Of a stretch of DNA of 52,750 bases, positions 48,034 to 52,750 are shown one piece after another. The notes under the pieces were generated by a model. That model saw only the letters and a list, made by a program, of their open reading frames with translations. It was not told where the DNA came from and searched no databases. The position numbers and the translations under genes were made by a program. The DNA is from Chitinilyticum litopenaei DSM 21440 (GTDB lineage Bacteria; Pseudomonadota; Gammaproteobacteria; Burkholderiales; Chitinibacteraceae): the NCBI RefSeq assembly GCF_000428145.1, contig NZ_KE386629.1:1-52750 (forward strand), read 5' to 3'. Each line of letters opens with the position of its first letter. Position 1 is the first letter of the stretch.

Positions 48034-50936
48034 AAATCCCCCGATTCAGCAGCCGCAAGCCCGCCAGCGCGGGCATTCCTTCGCTGGCGCGCCTGCGCGC
48101 CGGGCTGCTGCTGGTCTGTGCGCTGCTCAGCGCCATCGTGGTGATGACCGTGGTCTGGGTTTCGGTACGCGAATACCGCTACGCCATGGAACAGGCGCAA
48201 AACCGCAACAATGCCCTGGCGCGCTCGCTGGATGAACACGCGACCCGCAGCTTCATTTCGGTCGAACAGGCGATGCAGAACATCGGCGAAGACCTCTCGC
48301 GCCAGGGGGGCGTCGATGGCGCCGATGAAGCAAGCCTCTATAGCCTGCTGAAGCACAAGACCGCACTGACCCCGCAGATTCGCGGCATCATCACCATCGA
48401 TACCCGGGGCCGCATTCATACGCACAGCCTCGAATTTCCCGCCCGCAAGATCAGCCTGGCCGACCGCGATTATTTCGCCTATCACCGCAACAATCCGCTG
48501 GCCGAGCCGGTGATCAGCCCGCCGCTGCTGTCGCGCACCGACGGCAAGTGGCTGATTCCGGTTACCCAGCGCATTGATCTTCCGGATGGCCAATTTGGCG
48601 GCGTGATTCTCTCCGGCGTCGAACCGGCCTATTTCCAGGATTTTTACCGTTCGCTGAATCTGGGGCCCGACCAGCGCATCCAGCTGTTGCGCAGCGATGG
48701 CACGGTGCTGCTCAATTACCCGTTCAACGACAAGGAGCTGGCGCAAAACCAGCGCGAGCTGACGCCCGAACAGTTTGCCCTGCTGCAAAAGAACAAGGAC
48801 ACCAATATCGTCTGGCACAACCCGCAAAGCGGCGAGGACGAGCTGGTGTCCTTTCATGTCAATGAAGGCCGGGTGCCGCTGATCGTGCGGGTCAGCAGCA
48901 ACAAGGCTGCCGTGCTGGCCAAGTACCAGCAGGACAGCGCCATCCGCATTCTGGCCGCCATCGTGCTGATGCTGGTCATTGCCGCCCTGCTCTATCTGCT
49001 GATCCGCCAGATCCGCCATGCCGAACAGGTCGAATCGCGGCTCTACCTGACGCAGTTCACCGTCGACCATTCACCCGATCCGGTGCTGTGGTGCGACGAC
49101 AATGGCTATCTGAGCTACGCCAACCAGAACCTGATCCAGCTCGCCGGGCTCGACAAGGGCGAGTGGCAGCATTTGCGCTTTACCGATTTCTTTCCCCGGC
49201 TCACCGCAGAAAAATGGCAAACGCTGTGGGGCGAGCTGCAGGCCAAGCAATACCTGACCCAGGAAACCCAGCTGCGCATCGCCGGTGATCAGCTGCTGCC
49301 GGTGGAAATCAGCCTGGCGCTGATCGACTACCAGTCGCGCAAATACCTCTGCGTCACCGCGCGCGACATGACGCAGCGCATGCACACCGAAACCGAGCTG
49401 CGCCGCCACCGCGACCAGTTGCAGGAGCTGGTGCTCGAACGCACGGCCGAAGTGCGCACCGTGCTGGACGCCAGCCCGCTGGCCATCATGCTGGCCGTGC
49501 AGGGCAAGATTCGCCTGGTCAACCCGGCCTTTGAAATCCTGCTCGGCTTTCCCGCCAGCGACATCATCGGCAGCCCGACGCACACGATTTTCGCCTCGGC
49601 CAGCCACTACACCGAGCAGCGCGCGCTGATCGCGCAAATCCTGCAAAGCGGCGGCACCTACCGCGACGAAATCGAGCTCTACCGCCACGATCACACCCCC
49701 TTCTGGGCAATGGTGTATGTCAAGGCACTGGTGCCGGGCGACGCCAGCAAGGGGGAAATCGCCGTCATCGAAGACATTACCGCCCAGCGCATTGCCGCGC
49801 AGGTGCTCAGGCAATCCGAACGCCTCAAGCGCACCGTCATCGACCAGAGTGCCGACGGCTTTCTGCTGATCAATGAAAAACAGCGGATTGCCGAGATCAA
49901 CCCGGCCATCTGCCTGATGCTCGGTTACAGCCGCGAGGAGCTGATCGGCAAGGACCCGGCGCTGCTGTGGGGCGATGACCGCTTCCGCGCCATTTTCCCG
50001 CCGGAAATCCAGCTGCACCCCGGCTACAACCATGTGCAGGAAGTCACGCTGCTGACGCGCGATGGCGAGCTGCGCCCCTTCCTGATCAATAGCGGCGGCG
50101 TGTACAGCGACGATGGCGTGATGGAACACGCCTTCGCCTTCTTTACCAACATCAGCCGGCTCAAGGAAATCGAACGGCGCCTGGTCGAGGCCAAGGAAGC
50201 GGCCGAGCGCGCCAACCAGGCCAAATCGGTGTTTCTCGCCAATATGTCGCACGAACTGCGCACACCGATGCACGCCATCCTCTCCTTCTCGGAAATCGGC
50301 CTGGCCAAGGTCGACAAAACGCCACCGGGCAATCTGGCGCGCTACTTCGACCGCATCCACGCCTCGGGCAAGCGGCTCCTGGTGCTGCTCAACGACCTGC
50401 TCGACATGTCGCGCCTGGAAGCCAACAAGATGCAGTACGACAAGGAGCACTGCCTGCTGGCCGATGTGGTGCAGGCGGCCAATGCCGAGCTGGCCGGACT
50501 GATGAGCACGCGCCAGCTGCAAACGGTCATCGCCGCCGCAGGCAGCCATGCCGCCACGCTGTTTGACCGCGCCCGCATCACGCAGGTGATGGTGAACATC
50601 CTCTCCAATGCCATCAAGTTCAGCCCGCGCGGCGGTGTGATCGACATTGCCATTCTCGATGCGGCCAGCCTGCCCGGCGGCGGCGACGCCGTTGGCGTGC
50701 AGATTCGCGACCATGGCCCGGGCATTCCCGACGACGAGCTGGAAACGATTTTCGACAAGTTCATCCAGAGCAGCAAAATCCGCGTCGATGGCGGCACGGG
50801 GCTGGGGCTCGCCATCAGCCGCCAGATCATGGAAGACCACGGCGGCGCCATCATTGCCAGCAATCACCCCGATGGCGGTGCGCTCTTCACCATTCTGCTG
50901 CCCACGGCCGCCACGGTGCCGGCACTGGCCAGCTGA
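48030..50936 (+). CDS. PAS-rich sensor histidine kinase with periplasmic Cache domain
   Basis: Encodes 968 residues. The ATG overlaps the uup stop (ATGA). Helix 1 (LRAGLLLVCALLSAIVVMTVVWV) and helix 2 (ILAAIVLMLVIAALLYLLI) border a dCache_1-type periplasmic domain of about 250 residues (ISLADRDYFAYHRNNPLAEPVISPPLLSR). Three PAS domains follow, with a short coiled coil between PAS 1 and 2 (QLQELVLERTAEVRTVLDASP). The kinase core is complete: H box FLANMSHELRTPMHAILSF, N box MVNILSNAIKF, G1 DHGPGIPDDE, G2 GGTGLGLAISRQIMEDHGG. There is no receiver or Hpt domain, and no response regulator gene is adjacent, so its partner is unknown. The Cache fold suggests sensing of an extracellular small molecule. 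Confidence 0.93.
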   Translation: MKIPRFSSRKPASAGIPSLARLRAGLLLVCALLSAIVVMTVVWVSVREYRYAMEQAQNRNNALARSLDEHATRSFISVEQAMQNIGEDLSRQGGVDGADEASLYSLLKHKTALTPQIRGIITIDTRGRIHTHSLEFPARKISLADRDYFAYHRNNPLAEPVISPPLLSRTDGKWLIPVTQRIDLPDGQFGGVILSGVEPAYFQDFYRSLNLGPDQRIQLLRSDGTVLLNYPFNDKELAQNQRELTPEQFALLQKNKDTNIVWHNPQSGEDELVSFHVNEGRVPLIVRVSSNKAAVLAKYQQDSAIRILAAIVLMLVIAALLYLLIRQIRHAEQVESRLYLTQFTVDHSPDPVLWCDDNGYLSYANQNLIQLAGLDKGEWQHLRFTDFFPRLTAEKWQTLWGELQAKQYLTQETQLRIAGDQLLPVEISLALIDYQSRKYLCVTARDMTQRMHTETELRRHRDQLQELVLERTAEVRTVLDASPLAIMLAVQGKIRLVNPAFEILLGFPASDIIGSPTHTIFASASHYTEQRALIAQILQSGGTYRDEIELYRHDHTPFWAMVYVKALVPGDASKGEIAVIEDITAQRIAAQVLRQSERLKRTVIDQSADGFLLINEKQRIAEINPAICLMLGYSREELIGKDPALLWGDDRFRAIFPPEIQLHPGYNHVQEVTLLTRDGELRPFLINSGGVYSDDGVMEHAFAFFTNISRLKEIERRLVEAKEAAERANQAKSVFLANMSHELRTPMHAILSFSEIGLAKVDKTPPGNLARYFDRIHASGKRLLVLLNDLLDMSRLEANKMQYDKEHCLLADVVQAANAELAGLMSTRQLQTVIAAAGSHAATLFDRARITQVMVNILSNAIKFSPRGGVIDIAILDAASLPGGGDAVGVQIRDHGPGIPDDELETIFDKFIQSSKIRVDGGTGLGLAISRQIMEDHGGAIIASNHPDGGALFTILLPTAATVPALAS

Positions 50937-50949
50937 CCTTCTTACCGGT

Positions 50950-50978
50950 TTGGCCCGGCGCGGCAATTCGCGTACAAT
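50950..50978 (+). promoter_or_regulatory. Probable sigma70 promoter of prfC
   Basis: TTGGCC (50950-50955), a 17-base spacer and TACAAT (50973-50978), about 120 bases before the prfC ATG. The -10 overlaps a small palindrome CGCGTACAATTGCGCG. Confidence 0.6.
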
Positions 50979-51098
50979 TGCGCGTTTTTTGGGCACGCCC
51001 CGGCACCAAGCCGTTGCCAAACAACGGCCTGGCGACCCCTTTGCCATCCGAGTTGGCAAAAACGCGTGCCGCCCCGCATCCTCCCAGGCCCAGCCCCC

Positions 51099-52688
51099 AT
51101 GACCGACATCGCCCGCGAAGTGGCTTCCCGCCGCACCTTTGCCATCATTTCCCACCCGGACGCGGGTAAGACGACGCTGACCGAAAAACTGCTGTATTTC
51201 TCGGGCACGATCCAGTCCGCCGGCACCGTCAAGGGCAAAAAAGGCGGCAAGTTCGCCACTTCCGACTGGATGGAAATCGAAAAGCAGCGCGGCATTTCGG
51301 TGGCCTCGTCGGTGATGCAGTTCGACTACCGCGATCATTCGATCAACCTGCTCGACACCCCGGGCCACCAGGATTTTTCGGAAGACACCTACCGCGTGCT
51401 CACCGCCGTCGATTCGGCGCTGATGGTGATCGACGCGGCCAAGGGTGTGGAAGCACAGACGATCAAGCTGCTCAATGTCTGCCGCCTGCGCAACACGCCC
51501 ATCGTCACCTTCATGAACAAATACGACCGGGAAGTGCGCGATTCGCTGGAGCTGCTCGACGAAGTCGAGAACGTGCTGCAAATCCGCTGCGCGCCGGTCA
51601 CCTGGCCGGTGGGCATGGGCAAGACCTTCCGCGGCGTGTATCACATCCTGCGCGACGAGGTGATCATCTTCACGCCGGGCCAGGGGCCGCTGGACGAAGT
51701 CGAAATCATCAAAGGGCTGGATAATCCGCGTCTGGACGAGCTGTTTCCGCTGGAAATCGGCACTACGCGCATGGAGCTGGAACTGGTGCGCGGCGCTTCG
51801 CATCCCTTCGTGCTGGAAGAATTCCTCAACGGCACGCTCACGCCGGTGTTCTTCGGCTCGGCGATCAACAACTTCGGCGTGCGCGAGATTCTGAACGCGC
51901 TGGTCGACTGGGCGCCGTCTCCGGGCAAGCGCGACGCGACCGTGCGCTCGGTTGACCCGACGGAAGAGAAATTCTCGGCCTTCGTGTTCAAGATCCAGGC
52001 GAACATGGACCCGAAGCACCGCGACCGCATTGCGTTTTTGCGCATCTGCTCGGGCAAGTTCGAGCGCGGCATGAAATTCAAGCATCTGCGCCTGGGGCGC
52101 GACATCGCCGCGAACTCGGTGGTGACCTTTATGGCGCAGGGCCGCGAACAGGTCGACGAAGCCTTTGCCGGCGACATCATCGGCCTGCCCAACCACGGCA
52201 ATATCCAGATCGGCGATTCGTTTTCCGAGGGCGAAGTGCTGTCGTTCACCGGCATTCCCTACTTCGCACCCGAACTGTTCCGCGTCGTGCGCATCAAGAA
52301 CCCGCTGAAACTGAAACAGCTGCAGAAGGGCCTGCAGCAGCTCGGCGAAGAAGGCGCGGTGCAGGTCTTCAAGCCGCTCAACGGCGGCGACCTGATCCTG
52401 GGCGCCGTCGGCGTGCTGCAGTTCGAAGTGGTCGCCTCGCGCCTCTTGAACGAATACGGCGTGGAAGCGATCTTCGAATCGACCACCATCTACACCGCAC
52501 GCTGGGTGACCTGCGAAGACACGCGCATGCTGGCCGATTTCGAGAAGAACCTTGTCAACAACCTCGCGCGCGATGCCGCCGACAGCCTCGCCTATCTGGC
52601 AACCAGCCGCGTGAATCTGGAGCTGACGCAGGAACGCTGGCCCAAGCTGCAATTCCACTCGACCCGCGAGCATTCGGTCACGCTCTGA
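51099..52688 (+). CDS. prfC: Peptide chain release factor 3 (GTPase)
   Basis: Encodes 529 residues, the usual RF3 length, from ATG 51099 (MTDIAREVASRRTFAIISHPDAGKTT). G motifs: G1 SHPDAGKTTLTEKLL, G2 region KQRGISVASSVMQFDY, G3 LDTPGHQDFSEDTYR, G4 MNKYDRE. Domain II includes AFVFKIQANMDPKHRDRIAFLRICSGKF, and the C-terminal EF-G III/V-like part has GVLQFEVVASRLLNEYGVEAIFE. RF3 removes RF1 and RF2 from the ribosome after peptide release. The gene has its own promoter and is probably monocistronic. Nothing unusual. Confidence 0.97.
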   Translation: MTDIAREVASRRTFAIISHPDAGKTTLTEKLLYFSGTIQSAGTVKGKKGGKFATSDWMEIEKQRGISVASSVMQFDYRDHSINLLDTPGHQDFSEDTYRVLTAVDSALMVIDAAKGVEAQTIKLLNVCRLRNTPIVTFMNKYDREVRDSLELLDEVENVLQIRCAPVTWPVGMGKTFRGVYHILRDEVIIFTPGQGPLDEVEIIKGLDNPRLDELFPLEIGTTRMELELVRGASHPFVLEEFLNGTLTPVFFGSAINNFGVREILNALVDWAPSPGKRDATVRSVDPTEEKFSAFVFKIQANMDPKHRDRIAFLRICSGKFERGMKFKHLRLGRDIAANSVVTFMAQGREQVDEAFAGDIIGLPNHGNIQIGDSFSEGEVLSFTGIPYFAPELFRVVRIKNPLKLKQLQKGLQQLGEEGAVQVFKPLNGGDLILGAVGVLQFEVVASRLLNEYGVEAIFESTTIYTARWVTCEDTRMLADFEKNLVNNLARDAADSLAYLATSRVNLELTQERWPKLQFHSTREHSVTL

Positions 52689-52707
52689 GGTCGCCAGGAA
52701 AGCCATT

Positions 52708-52750
52708 CCTGATTATGTCTTTTTTCAGGAAGCATGGTTTTCAGCGCCTG
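52708..52750. mobile_element. Left end of a third CCTGATTATGTCT element (cut by window end)
   Basis: Begins CCTGATTATGTCTTTTTTCA, matching the terminal repeat of the elements at 7940 and 25482, 19 bases after the prfC stop. The bases inside differ from the other two copies. The right end is outside the window. Confidence 0.6.

Noticed and set aside
1..52750. CRISPR array
   Set aside because: The repeats present are dispersed palindromes with no regular spacers and no cas genes.

Overview
The window is GC-rich chromosomal DNA that reads as a betaproteobacterium (Neisseriales or Rhodocyclales type). Evidence: an NsrR-type Rrf2 regulator, a DUF3999/DUF2339 membrane pair, an MltF-like transglycosylase, Uup, RecC and peptide release factor 3, all with strong GC3 bias. 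No rRNA, tRNA or CRISPR was seen. The taxonomic call is an inference.

Layout. (1) 1-7890: a graveyard or reservoir of RHS/YD-repeat C-terminal toxin cassettes. Three near-identical RHS core ends carry three different toxin tips, each followed by its own AT-richer immunity gene, then a fourth RHS core fragment. Conserved spacers with hairpins and boxA-like motifs separate them. (2) 7899-14201: a chemoreceptor, a periplasmic solute-binding protein, a small membrane protein, a DEAD-box helicase and a CbiM-type Ni/Co transporter, with at least four small MITE-like elements between them. (3) 14420-25391: a ten-gene operon for a composite energy-converting [NiFe] hydrogenase. It has a formate-dehydrogenase-like subunit that lacks the Mo-ligand residue, two subunits like the NAD(P)-linked beta/gamma module of sulfhydrogenases, a maturation protease, a Complex-I-like antiporter subunit, the NuoCD-type catalytic subunit, a NuoH-like subunit, a NuoI-like ferredoxin, the NuoB-like small subunit and a CheY-like protein with Glu at the phosphorylation position. 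(4) 25733-34238, minus strand: the maturation operon hypA-hypB-hypF-hypC-hypD-hypE. It is broken between hypF and hypC by two convergent structured elements, and between hypD and hypE by a REP-flanked RAYT gene, an IS110 remnant and an AT-rich hypothetical gene. (5) 34609-52688: DUF3999, DUF2339, NsrR, RecC, a lytic transglycosylase, Uup, a PAS-rich histidine kinase and PrfC.

How the genes fit: the transporter at 13290-14201 probably supplies nickel, Hyp proteins build the Fe(CN)2CO-Ni centre, the protease trims the large subunit, and the hydrogenase could couple H2 chemistry to NAD(P)(H) and ion translocation.

The most unusual signal is a dispersed inverted motif, GGGTAT ... ATACCC, with outer ends exactly 49 bp apart. 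It recurs about every 4-5 kb, in intergenic DNA but also inside hydrogenase-operon, hypE, hypF and DUF2339 coding sequence, where no protein insertion is apparent. Other highlights are two structured elements with compensatory stem changes (29941-30486), MITEs with 8-bp target duplications, palindromic repeats inserted in frame in hypF and recC, and a 22-27 bp mini-palindrome inserted in the Tyr-Asp motif of RHS repeats.
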